Shown one piece after another: positions 51,171 to 60,303 of a stretch of DNA of 64,000 nucleotides. How positions within the stretch are numbered: the first letter of the stretch is position 1; the number at the start of each line of letters is the position of its first letter. Source of the DNA: Acerihabitans sp047324305 (GTDB lineage: Bacteria > Pseudomonadota > Gammaproteobacteria > Enterobacterales > Enterobacteriaceae); the NCBI RefSeq assembly GCF_047324305.1, contig NZ_CP178740.1, forward strand, positions 1-64,000, given 5' to 3'. Made by a program: the position numbers and the translations under genes. The notes under the pieces were generated by a model that saw only the letters and a program-made list of their open reading frames with translations, was not told the DNA's origin and did no database searches.

Positions 51171-52268
51171 TTACGCTGCCGCACCGGCGGCGACAGCCTC
51201 GACGTCGCGCAGCGCCTGCAGCACAATAGCCTCGTTTAAAGCGATCGGCACCAGATGGATGGATTCTCCCGGCTGGAGCGTGCGGGCAATGAGCTGGCCG
51301 ACGGCGTCGCGGTCGTTGATATCCACGCGCATGGCCGCCAGCGACGTCGGCAGGCCGAAGCGGCTCCAGGCGGCGCTGAGCGCGCGCAGGACGTCATGTT
51401 GTCCCAGCAGGGCGCACTGGACCAGGATGCCGTAGGCGACTTTGGTGCCATGCAAAAAGGACGCGGTGGCGGGCAGCGCCGTTAAGCCGTTATGGACCGC
51501 GTGCGCGGCCGCCACCCGCGTGTAGCGTTCGCCCAGGCCGCCCACCATGCCGCCGGCGGCGATAATGGCGTCCACCACATCAAGAAAATCCTGGCTTAGC
51601 TCGCCCCGGTCCAGCGCCGTCAGCGCCGCGGCGCTTTGGTTGAGCAGCACATCGCGCGCCGCCAGCGCGGTCTGGAGCCCCAGGCGTACGGTAAGCGGCA
51701 GTTTTTCCGGTTCGGCACTGAGCACCACCGCCTCATACCATTTCGCCAGCGTATCGCCGATGCCCGCCAGCAGGTAAGCTTTCGGCGCCGCCAGGATAAT
51801 GCGCGGCTCCACCAGTACCAGGTGGTTGGCATCGGCGAAGATTTCAAAGCGCAGGGCTTGCCCGGCGTCGTCGTACCAGACCGAGAGCGGCGTCCAGGCG
51901 GCGCAGGTGGCGGCGATGGTGGGGATAGCCACCAGCGGGATGCCCAGGCGACGGGCCACCACCTTGGCGGTATCCAGCACCGCCCCGCCGCCGACGCCTA
52001 TCACCACACGGCGGTCGCCGCCGGCCCGGCGCGCCAGATCCGCAACGTCGCGCTCGCTGCAATGGCCGGCAAAACCGATGCGCACCGCGCCGGGGGCGTC
52101 AAAGGACGCCGGCAGGTAGGCGCGCGCCGCCGCCAGCGCCCGTTCGCCGTAAATCCAGACCGCGTTCGCCAGCACGTCCGCAGGATAGAAATGGACCAGC
52201 TGTTCGATGGCGCCGGGGTAGGAATAGTAATTATCGGGAGATACCTGTACACGGATTGCGTATGACAT
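51171..52268 (-). CDS. hcxA: HcxA (YbdH)-type hydroxycarboxylate dehydrogenase
   Basis: The 365-residue iron-containing alcohol/glycerol dehydrogenase-fold enzyme aligns with E. coli YbdH over its length: VIGVGGGAVLDTAKVVARRL (NAD site, about 90-109), PTIAATCAAWTPLSVWYDD, and AGIGDTLAKWYEAVVLS with the metal aspartate region. RVAAAHAVHNGLTALP has metal histidine, and LHGTKVAYGILVQCALLGQ another. HcxA reduces 2-oxobutyrate and related 2-oxo acids with NADPH; physiological role is not settled. It is convergent with yeiG and lies elsewhere in E. coli. Confidence 0.92.
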   Translation of the reverse strand: MSYAIRVQVSPDNYYSYPGAIEQLVHFYPADVLANAVWIYGERALAAARAYLPASFDAPGAVRIGFAGHCSERDVADLARRAGGDRRVVIGVGGGAVLDTAKVVARRLGIPLVAIPTIAATCAAWTPLSVWYDDAGQALRFEIFADANHLVLVEPRIILAAPKAYLLAGIGDTLAKWYEAVVLSAEPEKLPLTVRLGLQTALAARDVLLNQSAAALTALDRGELSQDFLDVVDAIIAAGGMVGGLGERYTRVAAAHAVHNGLTALPATASFLHGTKVAYGILVQCALLGQHDVLRALSAAWSRFGLPTSLAAMRVDINDRDAVGQLIARTLQPGESIHLVPIALNEAIVLQALRDVEAVAAGAAA

Positions 52269-52469
52269 GCCTTGGCCTGTATAAAACCGCGCGCCGTGCG
52301 AACTGACCTAGCCGACCCGGCCCGCGCTGGAATGGGAAGAATATCTTATTGGGTATCCGGGCAATGGGTAAGCATTTTTTCGGCATATAAAAAGCCAATC
52401 GCGCTATAAACCCAGGCCGGCGCGCCGCCCGGGATCACCCGAGGGGACGACGCGCGCGACAGGCCGGGC

Positions 52470-52496
52470 GGACGGCGGGCGCATCATCCGCCGTCC
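52470..52496 (-). terminator. hairpin after lysP
   Basis: GGACGGCGG-type 9-bp stem (arms at 52470-52478 and 52488-52496) with a 9-nt loop, 6 bp after the lysP stop. No T-run follows, so termination strength is uncertain. Confidence 0.4.
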
Positions 52497-52502
52497 CGCG
52501 GC

Positions 52503-54026
52503 TCAGCTCTCCGAGCGCAGGGGCGCGGGCGCTGCTGCGGCGTCCTGGCGTTCAGCGGCATCGGGCCGGGCGGGGAAAATCATCTCCCGATAAGGCACCA
52601 GGCGCGAGCCGTGGCTCCATTTGTAACCCAGCCAGATAACCAGGAACAGCGGGATGCCGATATAGGTGGCGGTGACGCTGTACCAGTCGATGCGATCCTG
52701 TAAAAACGCCTGGTAGTTTTGCCCGAGCGTGATAAGCAGGCACAGCACAAAGGCGAAAATCGGCCCCAGGGGAAAAAAGCCCGAGATATACGGCAGGTCG
52801 CTGAGCCGGCGGCCCTGGATGATATACCCTTTACGAAAGCGGTAATGGCTGATGGCGATGCCCAGCCAGGCGATAAAGCCGGTCATGCCGGAGGTATTAA
52901 GCAGCCACAGGTAGACCGTCTGGTTGCCGTACATCGAGGTCAGAAAGCACAGGCCGGCCATGATGGTGGTCAAATAGAGCGCGTTGCGCGGCACCCCGCC
53001 CCGGGATAACTTGGCGAAGATTTTCGGCGCCTTGCCTTCGCAGGCCAGCATATACAGCATGCGGGTGGAGGCATACATGCCGGAATTGCCGGCCGAAAGC
53101 ACGGCGGTCAGGATCACCGCGTTCATTACGGCGGCGGCGGAGAGCAAACCGGCGTTGCGGAACACCAGCGTAAACGGACTGACGGTAATATCCTTGACGT
53201 CGTTGCGCAGCAGGTTCGGGTCGGTATAGGGGATGATGAGGCTGATAATCAGGATGGCCAGCACGTAGAACAGCAGGATACGCCAGAACACCTGGCGCAC
53301 CGCGCGCGGAATATTCTTGCCCGGATCGGCGGACTCGCCGGCGGCGACGCCGATAAGCTCGGTGCCCTGGAAAGAGAAACCGACAATCATCGCCACCCCG
53401 ATCATCGCCGGGAACCCGCCGGCGAAAGGCGCGTCCCCCACCAGCCAGTTATGCCAGCCCGCACCCTCGCCGCCGCGCAGGATACCGGCAATCATCAGTA
53501 CGCCCACGGCGATAAATATCACCACCGTGACCACTTTGATCAGTGAAAACCAGTATTCCGCCTCGCCGAAGCCCTTGACCGAAATGGCGTTAAGCAAAAA
53601 CATAATGGCAAGGAATATGGCGCTCCAGATCCAGCCGGGCACCGTGGGGAACCAGTAGTTCATTACCAACTGCGAGGCCACCAGATCGACGGCGATGGTC
53701 ACCGCCCAGTTGTACCAGTAGTTCCAGCCCAGCGCAAAACCGAACCCTTCCTCGACGTAGCGCGCGCCGTAGGTGGCGAACGAGCCGGACACCGGCATGT
53801 AGGCCGCCAGTTCGCCCAGGCTGGTCATCAGGAAATAAACCATCAGGCCTATCAGGATATAGGAGAGCAGCGCGCCGCCGGGACCCGCCTGGGAGATGGT
53901 CGCCCCGGAGGCGACAAACAGCCCGGTGCCGATGGAGCCGCCGATGGCGATCATGGTCAGGTGGCGTGCCTTAAGTTCACGCCGCAGGCCCGGCGCGGCC
54001 TGGGGTTCGATGCGGTTTTGCAACAT
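52503..54026 (-). CDS. lysP: lysine-specific permease
   Basis: APC-superfamily proton-coupled lysine importer, also the lysine co-sensor for CadC in E. coli. The 507 residues have 12 membrane helices. It is nearly identical in places to E. coli LysP: RHLTMIAIGGSIGTGLFVAS (about 23-42, substrate-binding unwound helix), GFSFQGTELIGVAAGES and SAGNSGMYASTRMLYMLACE. The C-terminus is about 18 residues longer than E. coli LysP, with an Ala/Pro/Glu-rich tail. yeiE follows the E. coli order upstream. Confidence 0.97.
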   Translation of the reverse strand: MLQNRIEPQAAPGLRRELKARHLTMIAIGGSIGTGLFVASGATISQAGPGGALLSYILIGLMVYFLMTSLGELAAYMPVSGSFATYGARYVEEGFGFALGWNYWYNWAVTIAVDLVASQLVMNYWFPTVPGWIWSAIFLAIMFLLNAISVKGFGEAEYWFSLIKVVTVVIFIAVGVLMIAGILRGGEGAGWHNWLVGDAPFAGGFPAMIGVAMIVGFSFQGTELIGVAAGESADPGKNIPRAVRQVFWRILLFYVLAILIISLIIPYTDPNLLRNDVKDITVSPFTLVFRNAGLLSAAAVMNAVILTAVLSAGNSGMYASTRMLYMLACEGKAPKIFAKLSRGGVPRNALYLTTIMAGLCFLTSMYGNQTVYLWLLNTSGMTGFIAWLGIAISHYRFRKGYIIQGRRLSDLPYISGFFPLGPIFAFVLCLLITLGQNYQAFLQDRIDWYSVTATYIGIPLFLVIWLGYKWSHGSRLVPYREMIFPARPDAAERQDAAAAPAPLRSES

Positions 54027-54213
54027 GGTTGTTCAGTCTGTCCGTACAAAAATCGAGGGCGGATTGTAACAAATCAGGCGGCGGGGGATAGCGCAACGCG
54101 CCGGTTATAAGAGACCTTCATGATCGGCGGGGAATTATAAGCAATACGGCGGAAGATTGCCGCTTTTTGCCGCGGCCGCCGGTCCGGGACGGTGGCGCGA
54201 CATCGCCGGACGC

Positions 54214-55098
54214 TTAGCGCGGGAGCATGTCGAACCGGCGGCAGTAGTCCTGGAAACGGGCCAGCGCCTGGGAAAGGTGTTTTTGCCGGTGATGCACCAG
54301 GTAAAGCGTGCGCATCAGCGGCGGCAGCGGCAGATCCAGCGTGACCAGGGTGCCGAGCGCCAGCGCCTCCGCCACCACCCGCCGCGACAGGCAACTGATG
54401 CCCAGGCCGTGGCGCACCGCGTGCTTGATGGCTTCCGAATTGCCGAGTTCCATGACCGGCAGAAAGCTTGGCAGCCGGGCCAGCAGCAGGTAATCGACGA
54501 TTTCCCGGGTGCCCGATCCCTGCTCGCGCAGGATCCAGGGCGCGCCGGCCAGCTCCGCCAGCGCCAGCCGGCGTCCCGCCAGCGGATTATCCGGCGCGGC
54601 AAACGCCACCAGCTCATCCTGCAGCCAGGGCTGGGTAACCAGATCCGGATTGTGGCTCGGCCCTTCAATCAAGCCCAGGTCGACGCGAAAATCAATGACG
54701 GCATTTACCACGTCCTGGCTGTTGCCCACCTGCAGCTCCAGCGAGGTGTCGGGATAATCGCGGCGATAGCCGGCAATCAATTCCGGCAGGATATAGTTGC
54801 CGATGGTGCTGCTGGCGAACAGGCGCAGCGCGCCGTTGCCGCCATGGAACAATTGCTCGATTTCCATCACCCGCTCCAGCAGCGCCATCGCCTTGGGATA
54901 CAGCAGTCGTCCGTGCTCGTTAATCGCCAGCCGTTTGCCCACCCGATCGAACAGCTGCAGGTTCAGCTGGCTTTCCAGCTCGGTCAGCGCCGCGCTGACG
55001 GCGGACTGGGACAACGCCAGCGCCAGGGCGGCCTGAATGGTGGAGCCGCTTTTAACCACTTCGGTAAAGACTTCAAGCTGGCGCAGGGTGATATGCAT
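54214..55098 (-). CDS. yeiE: LysR-type regulator YeiE
   Basis: The 294-residue protein has an N-terminal HTH, MHITLRQLEVFTEVVKSGST, with SQSAVSAALTELESQL as recognition helix. The effector domain has SSTIGNYILPELIAGYRRDY, LREQGSGTREIVDYLLL and ELGNSEAIKHAVRHGLGISC. This is close to E. coli YeiE, shown in Salmonella to respond to sulfite. The divergent partner is yeiH, probably its target. The 125-bp gap between them holds a LysR-type palindrome. Confidence 0.95.
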   Translation of the reverse strand: MHITLRQLEVFTEVVKSGSTIQAALALALSQSAVSAALTELESQLNLQLFDRVGKRLAINEHGRLLYPKAMALLERVMEIEQLFHGGNGALRLFASSTIGNYILPELIAGYRRDYPDTSLELQVGNSQDVVNAVIDFRVDLGLIEGPSHNPDLVTQPWLQDELVAFAAPDNPLAGRRLALAELAGAPWILREQGSGTREIVDYLLLARLPSFLPVMELGNSEAIKHAVRHGLGISCLSRRVVAEALALGTLVTLDLPLPPLMRTLYLVHHRQKHLSQALARFQDYCRRFDMLPR

Positions 55099-55134
55099 CA
55101 GATACGGGTTCCTTGACGTGACGCTTAACCACTA

Positions 55135-55149
55135 ATAACGATAGGTTAT
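55135..55149. promoter_or_regulatory. LysR-type palindrome between yeiE and yeiH
   Basis: ATAAC-GATAG-GTTAT: two perfect 5-bp arms, spacing fitting the T-N11-A rule. It lies in the divergent intergenic region and is the likely YeiE site. Not matched to a published YeiE motif. Confidence 0.5.
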
Positions 55150-55223
55150 AAACATATAATCAATTTCTCTTTTATGCCAGCGCCCATTACCCTGTTTTTA
55201 TCCGGGAATAGAGGAGCGAAACG

Positions 55224-56297
55224 ATGTTATCCCTGCGCCATGAAAAGTTATTACCCCCGATCCGCCTGGCCGGGCGCCGCCTGTCCGGGCTGTTGCTGGC
55301 GGCGGCCATTACCCTGGCGGCCATACGCGCCGGCGACCTGCCCGCCGTTGCCGGCCTGGGGCTTGGCGCACTGACGCTGGCGATACTGGCGGGCATGGTG
55401 CTGGGCAATATCATCACGCCGGCCTGGCTTCATCAGTGTGACCCCGGCGTGCAGTTCGCCCGGCAGCGGCTGCTGCGCCTGGGCATTATCCTGTATGGTT
55501 TTCGCCTGACTTTCCAGCAAATCGGCGCTGTCGGCGCCACCGGGGTGGTGATTGATGTGCTGATGCTGTCCTCGACCTTTTTGCTGGCCTGCCGGCTGGG
55601 ATGCCGGGGGCTGGGGCTGGACCGGCAGACCGCCATGCTTATCGGCGCCGGCAGCAGCATCTGCGGCGCGGCGGCGGTGCTGGCCACCGCGCCGGTGCTG
55701 AAAGCGGATGCGGATAAAACCGCCGTGGCGGTGGCGACGGTGGTGCTGTTCGGCACCGCCGCCCTCTTTCTCTATCCGGCGCTGTTTGCGCTGAATGCGC
55801 ATTATCACTGGCTGAGCGTCAGCGCCACCGCCTTCGGTATTTATACCGGTTCCACCCTGCACGAGGTGGCGCAGGTGGTGGCGGCGGGCCATGCCGTCGG
55901 TCCGGAGGCGGAAAACGCGGCGGTGATCAGCAAAATGATCCGGGTGATGCTGCTGGCCCCGTTCCTGCTGCTGCTGTCGGCCTGGCTGCGGCGGCGCACG
56001 CCAGGGGCCCATGGCCCGGCCGGCGCCCCCCTCGCGTTTCCCTGGTTTGCCCTGGGATTTATCGCGGTGGCCGGCGTGAACTCGTTGCCGCTGTTGCCGC
56101 CACGGCTTATCGCGGCCATCACCACCCTGGATACCTGGCTGCTGGCCATGGCAATGGCCGCCCTGGGGCTGACCACGCATATCGGGGCGCTTAAACGCGC
56201 CGGGCTGCGGCCGCTGCTGCTGGCGCTGGCGTTGTTTCTCTGGCTGATGGCGGGCGGCGCCCTGGTGAACGCCGCCGTACAGCGCCTGCTGAGCTAA
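55224..56297 (+). CDS. yeiH: YeiH-type UPF0324 membrane protein
   Basis: The 357-residue protein has about ten membrane helices. Family segments visible are LAGMVLGNIITPAWL, RLLRLGIILYGFRLTFQQI, MLIGAGSSICGAAAVLATAP (the most conserved, near 139-158), GIYTGSTLHEVAQVVAAG and ALGLTTHIGALKRAG near the C-terminus. It is proposed to export sulfite or related sulfur anions under YeiE control. GAGGAG ribosome site upstream. Confidence 0.94.
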   Translation: MLSLRHEKLLPPIRLAGRRLSGLLLAAAITLAAIRAGDLPAVAGLGLGALTLAILAGMVLGNIITPAWLHQCDPGVQFARQRLLRLGIILYGFRLTFQQIGAVGATGVVIDVLMLSSTFLLACRLGCRGLGLDRQTAMLIGAGSSICGAAAVLATAPVLKADADKTAVAVATVVLFGTAALFLYPALFALNAHYHWLSVSATAFGIYTGSTLHEVAQVVAAGHAVGPEAENAAVISKMIRVMLLAPFLLLLSAWLRRRTPGAHGPAGAPLAFPWFALGFIAVAGVNSLPLLPPRLIAAITTLDTWLLAMAMAALGLTTHIGALKRAGLRPLLLALALFLWLMAGGALVNAAVQRLLS

Positions 56298-56371
56298 AAG
56301 GGATGTTTTTTTCCCTTTCGGGCGTTTTAGCGGCATTATCAGTGCGATAATAACGTCAAAAAGGAGAAGAC

Positions 56372-57229
56372 ATGAAGTATATAGGTGCCCATGTAAGCGC
56401 GGCGGGCGGCGCGGACCAGGCGGTTATCCGCGCCCACGAACTGGACGCGACGGCGTTTGCGTTATTTACCAAAAACCAGCGGCAATGGAAAGCGGCGGAA
56501 CTGAGCGACGAGGATTGCGAAAAATTCCGCGCCGCCTGCGCGGAATTTAATTTTTCTCCCGATCAGATCCTGCCCCACGACAGTTACCTGATTAACCTGG
56601 GACACCCGGTGGCGGACGCGCTGGAAAAATCCCGCGACGCCTTTATCGACGAACTGACCCGCTGCCAGCAGTTGGGGCTGACGCGGCTGAATTTCCATCC
56701 CGGCAGCCATTTACAGCAAATTGACGAGGAAACCTGCCTGGCGCGCATCGCCGAGTCGATTAACATCGCGCTGGAACGCACCCAGGGCGTGACGGCGGTG
56801 ATCGAGAATACCGCCGGCCAGGGCAGTAACCTGGGGTTTCGCTTTGAACACCTGGCGGCGATTATCGACGGGGTAGAGGATAAAAGCCGCGTGGGCGTGT
56901 GCATCGATACCTGCCACGCCTTTGCCGCCGGCTACGATTTACGTACCGAGGATGCCTGCAGCCATACCTTTAGCCAGTTTGAGCATATCGTCGGCTTTTC
57001 CTACCTGCGCGGCATGCATCTGAACGACGCCAAAAGCGCGTTCAACAGCCGGGTGGATCGCCATCACAGCCTGGGGGAAGGCAATATCGGCAAAACCGCG
57101 TTCGAGTGGATCATGGCCGATCAGCGCTTTAACGCTATCCCGATGATCCTGGAGACCGTTGAGCCGGCGATCTGGGCGCAGGAAATCGCCTGGCTGAAAT
57201 CCCTGGACCCGGATCGGCGCGAAGCCTAA
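56372..57229 (+). CDS. nfo: endonuclease IV
   Basis: AP endonuclease and 3'-repair diesterase of base excision repair. The 285-residue TIM barrel, same length as E. coli Nfo, starts MKYIGAHVSAAGGADQAV. Zinc ligands are spread over LNFHPGSH (His), VIENTAGQGSNLGF (Glu), GVCIDTCHAFAAGYDL (Asp, His), HLNDAKSAFNSRVDRHHSL (Asp, His cluster) and MILETVEP (Glu). AGGAG ribosome site. It follows yeiH as in E. coli and is convergent with narI. Confidence 0.97.
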   Translation: MKYIGAHVSAAGGADQAVIRAHELDATAFALFTKNQRQWKAAELSDEDCEKFRAACAEFNFSPDQILPHDSYLINLGHPVADALEKSRDAFIDELTRCQQLGLTRLNFHPGSHLQQIDEETCLARIAESINIALERTQGVTAVIENTAGQGSNLGFRFEHLAAIIDGVEDKSRVGVCIDTCHAFAAGYDLRTEDACSHTFSQFEHIVGFSYLRGMHLNDAKSAFNSRVDRHHSLGEGNIGKTAFEWIMADQRFNAIPMILETVEPAIWAQEIAWLKSLDPDRREA

Positions 57230-57303
57230 CGGTCCCGGCCGGCGATCGGCAATGCGCGGCGCCGGACCGCACAAGCCCGGGCGCCGGCACCGGCGAAGTT
57301 GCG

Positions 57304-57981
57304 TTAGCGCCGGTTGCGCACCACCTGGTAGCGCCGCGTCAGGTATTCCACCGGCGCGCTCCAGATATGCACCAGCCGGCAGAACGGAAACAGCACGAAC
57401 AGCGTCATGCCTAGGATCATATGCAGCCGGTAGATAACCGCCACGCCCTCAAGGTGCGCCGACGCGCCGGGGTGGAAAGTGACCACCGCCTGCGCCCAGC
57501 CCACCAGCTTCATCATCTCCGCACCGTCCATATGCCTGCCGGATACCGGAATGGTGAGCAGCCCGAGGATCACCTGGACCACCAGCAGGGTCAGGATCAG
57601 GATATCCCCGACGCTCGAGGTGGCGCGGATGCGCGGATTAAGCAACCGGCGTTTTAATAGCAGGCCCCCGCCCACCAGGGTCAGGATGCCGCAAACGCCC
57701 CCCGCCCCCATCGCCATTTTCTGCTTTAGCGCTACGGACAAAAACGGCTCATAGACCCAGTGCGGCGTCAGCAGGCCGAACAGATGACCGAAAAAAATAC
57801 CCAGGATGCCGATATGGAACAGATTGGACGCCAGGCGCATCCCTTTTTTATCCAGCATCTGGCTGGAGCCGGCGCGCCAGCTGTACTGGCCATAATCGTA
57901 GCGCAGCCAGCTGCCGGCCAGGAAGATGGTGCCGGCTACATAGGGATAGATATCAAAAAAGAACAGATTGAGAAACGACAT
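57304..57981 (-). CDS. narI: respiratory nitrate reductase gamma subunit (cytochrome b)
   Basis: The 225-residue di-heme membrane anchor takes electrons from quinol at the periplasmic side and passes them to NarH. It has five helices: FLNLFFFDIYPYVAGTIFLA, LFHIGILGIFFGHLFGL, a third near 86-112, IPVSGRHMD following the fourth, and VIYRLHMILGMTLFVLFPFC then RLVHIWSAPVEYL. The heme-ligand histidines (H56, H66, H187 and H205 in E. coli) have counterparts in these motifs. It is the last gene of narGHJI, 2 bp after narJ. Confidence 0.97.
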   Translation of the reverse strand: MSFLNLFFFDIYPYVAGTIFLAGSWLRYDYGQYSWRAGSSQMLDKKGMRLASNLFHIGILGIFFGHLFGLLTPHWVYEPFLSVALKQKMAMGAGGVCGILTLVGGGLLLKRRLLNPRIRATSSVGDILILTLLVVQVILGLLTIPVSGRHMDGAEMMKLVGWAQAVVTFHPGASAHLEGVAVIYRLHMILGMTLFVLFPFCRLVHIWSAPVEYLTRRYQVVRNRR

Positions 57982-57983
57982 GG

Positions 57984-58769
57984 CTAGTCTCCTTTCTTAT
58001 CGGTGGCGCGCCGGGGCGCGTCAACCGCGGCGCCGCTGTGCGCGCGGCCGCGGGCCGGGCCGGGAGCGGCGCTGAAATCACTGCTCAGGTACTGCGGGAT
58101 CACCGCGCCGGCAAACCGGCGCTGATGGCGGACCTGTTCGCCGGAGGCGCAGTCCGGCGGGGCGAGGAATTTGACCTGTTCCTCCTCCCAGACCGCGTCC
58201 AGCGCCGCCGGGGTATCGTCCCGCGCCTCAAGGGCGACGTTGTTATCCAGGCTGGCGCCGCGCAACTCGCTGCCGGAGATCGCCAGCAGCATGTCGAACA
58301 GCAGGGCATAATGGTTAGACCGCGCCCGCAGCCGGGCGCCGAGCAGCGCCAGGATGGGCGCGATATCCGCCAGACCCTCGCGGCCCGCCGCCTGGTCGCG
58401 GCTGGAGAGATATTCCAAATAGAGCGGCAGGAAATCAGGCAGTTCGCGGCTGTCCAGCGCCAGGCCGGCCGCCCGGTACTGCGCCAGCAAATCCACCATC
58501 GCCTGGCCGCGATCGCGCGATTCGCCGTGCACATGCTCGAAGAGCAGCAGCGAGGTGGCGCGGCCGCGATCGAACAGGCCGCAGTAAGCCTCCTGCGCGT
58601 CGAGCAGCGGTTGGGCGCAAAAATCGCCGATAAACCCGATCAGGCGGGCCGCCTGCCGCAGGGTTAATTCCCCGGCGCCGCCCAACGCCGCGATCAGTTC
58701 CTCCCGCGCGGCCCAAAGGGGCTCGTCCGGATAATCCAATAAACGTCCGATAATCTTCAGGCTAATCAT
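57984..58769 (-). CDS. narJ: nitrate reductase assembly chaperone NarJ
   Basis: Cytoplasmic TorD-family chaperone that holds NarGH until the molybdenum cofactor and Fe-S clusters are inserted and the complex joins NarI. The 261 residues contain RGRATSLLLFEHVHGESRDR (about 69-88) and the downstream SRELPDFLPLYLEYL, both family signatures, and EARDDTPAALDAVWEEEQVK near 186. It has about 25 more residues than E. coli NarJ because of an Ala/Gly/Arg-rich tail after PQYLSSDF. The start overlaps the end of narH by 8 bp, indicating coupling. Confidence 0.96.
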   Translation of the reverse strand: MISLKIIGRLLDYPDEPLWAAREELIAALGGAGELTLRQAARLIGFIGDFCAQPLLDAQEAYCGLFDRGRATSLLLFEHVHGESRDRGQAMVDLLAQYRAAGLALDSRELPDFLPLYLEYLSSRDQAAGREGLADIAPILALLGARLRARSNHYALLFDMLLAISGSELRGASLDNNVALEARDDTPAALDAVWEEEQVKFLAPPDCASGEQVRHQRRFAGAVIPQYLSSDFSAAPGPARGRAHSGAAVDAPRRATDKKGD

Positions 58770-60303
58770 GGGGGGTGCCGCCGGTTTTTACGCTGACGTC
58801 GATGGCGTCGATGCGCTTGCTGTTAAACAGATTAAAACGGGTATTGCTGCCGTGGCAGCCGTCGCCGAAGCTGAAACCGCAACCCTTGCTTTCCGGGAAC
58901 GCGTCGCGGGCCAGCTCGCGGTGGCTAGAGGGGATGACAAAGCGGTCCTCATAGTTGGCGATGGCCAGGTAGCGGTACATTTCCCGCGCCTGGGCCTCGG
59001 ACAGGCCGACCTGCTCCAGCGCGCTGGTGTCCACCCGGCCCTCCACCGTTTCGGCGCGCTTATAGTGGCGCATCGCCAGCAGGCGGCGCAGCGCCAGCAG
59101 CACCGGAGCGGTATCGCCGGCGGTGAGCAGGTTGGCCAGGTACTGCACCGGGATGCGCAGGCTTTCCACGTCCGGCAGCACGCCGCTGTGCGGTAAGGCG
59201 CCCGCGTCGTCGGCGGACTGGATGGGCGACAGCGGCGGCACGTACCAGACCATCGGCAGCGTGCGGTATTCCGGATGCAGCGGCAGCGCCAGCTTCCAGT
59301 CTATGGCCAGCTTATAGACCGGTGATTTCTGCGCCGCCTCGATCACCCCCTGGGGAATACCGTCCGCCAACGCCTGCGCCACCACCGCCGGATCCTGCGG
59401 GTCGAGGAAGATATCCAGCTGGCTTTGGTAGAGATCCCGCTCCTGCTCGGCGGCGGCGGCCTGTTCTATCCGATCGGCGTCGTACAGCAGCACGCCCAGG
59501 TAGCGGATGCGCCCGACGCAGGTCTCCGAGCAGACGGTCGGCTGGCCGGCCTCGATGCGCGGATAGCAGAAAATGCATTTTTCCGACTTGCCGCTTTTCC
59601 AGTTGAAGTAGATTTTTTTATAGGGACAGCCGGTCAGGCACATGCGCCAGCCCCGGCAGCGCTCCTGGTCGATAAGCACGATACCGTCCTCTTCGCGCTT
59701 GTAGATGGCCCCGCTCGGGCAGGTGGCCACGCAGGCCGGGTTCAGGCAATGCTCGCACAGGCGCGGCAGGTACATCATAAAGGTGTGTTCAAACTGGCCG
59801 TACATGGCCGTTTGCATATGCTCGAAGTTTTTGTCCCTGGCGCGATGCTCGAATTCGCCGCCGAGGATCTCCTCCCAATTGGGGCCGCCGGTGATTTTTT
59901 TCATCCGCCGGCCGGTAATCAGCGAACGGGGACGGGCGATGGGCTGGTGTTTGCCCGCCGCCGCGGTGTGCAAATGCTGGTAGTCGTAATCAAAGGGTTC
60001 ATAATAATCGTCGATTTCCGGCGCGTGGGGATTGGCGAAAATGTTCGCCAATATGCCCACCCTGCCGCCCATGCGCGGCTGCAGCCTGCCGTTGATCTTA
60101 CGGATCCAGCCGCCCCGCCATTTATCCTGGTCCTCCCAGGCGTGGGGGTAACCTATGCCCGGTTTGCTTTCGACGTTATTGAACCAGGCGTATTCCATGC
60201 CTTCGCGGCTGGTCCAGACGTTTTTGCAGGTCACTGAGCAGGTGTGGCAGCCGATACACTTGTCGAGGTTCAGCACCATGCCGACCTGGGAACGGATTTT
60301 CAT
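58762..60303 (-). CDS. narH: respiratory nitrate reductase beta subunit (iron-sulfur)
   Basis: Electron-transfer subunit between NarI hemes and NarG; faces the cytoplasm. The 513 residues show four cysteine clusters: CIGCHTCSVTCKNVW at 16-30, CEHCLNPACVATCPSGAI near 184, CRGWRMCLTGCPYKKIYFNW near 217 and CIFCYPRIEAGQPTVCSETC near 244. Trp in place of the expected Cys in CRGWRMC fits the known [3Fe-4S] centre. Same length as E. coli NarH (512). The ATG overlaps the narG stop by 4 bp. Confidence 0.98.
   Translation of the reverse strand: MKIRSQVGMVLNLDKCIGCHTCSVTCKNVWTSREGMEYAWFNNVESKPGIGYPHAWEDQDKWRGGWIRKINGRLQPRMGGRVGILANIFANPHAPEIDDYYEPFDYDYQHLHTAAAGKHQPIARPRSLITGRRMKKITGGPNWEEILGGEFEHRARDKNFEHMQTAMYGQFEHTFMMYLPRLCEHCLNPACVATCPSGAIYKREEDGIVLIDQERCRGWRMCLTGCPYKKIYFNWKSGKSEKCIFCYPRIEAGQPTVCSETCVGRIRYLGVLLYDADRIEQAAAAEQERDLYQSQLDIFLDPQDPAVVAQALADGIPQGVIEAAQKSPVYKLAIDWKLALPLHPEYRTLPMVWYVPPLSPIQSADDAGALPHSGVLPDVESLRIPVQYLANLLTAGDTAPVLLALRRLLAMRHYKRAETVEGRVDTSALEQVGLSEAQAREMYRYLAIANYEDRFVIPSSHRELARDAFPESKGCGFSFGDGCHGSNTRFNLFNSKRIDAIDVSVKTGGTPHD

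Noticed and set aside
55251..56336. 361-codon minus-strand frame opposite yeiH
   Set aside because: Shadow of the real gene; Gln/Arg/His-rich product without domains.
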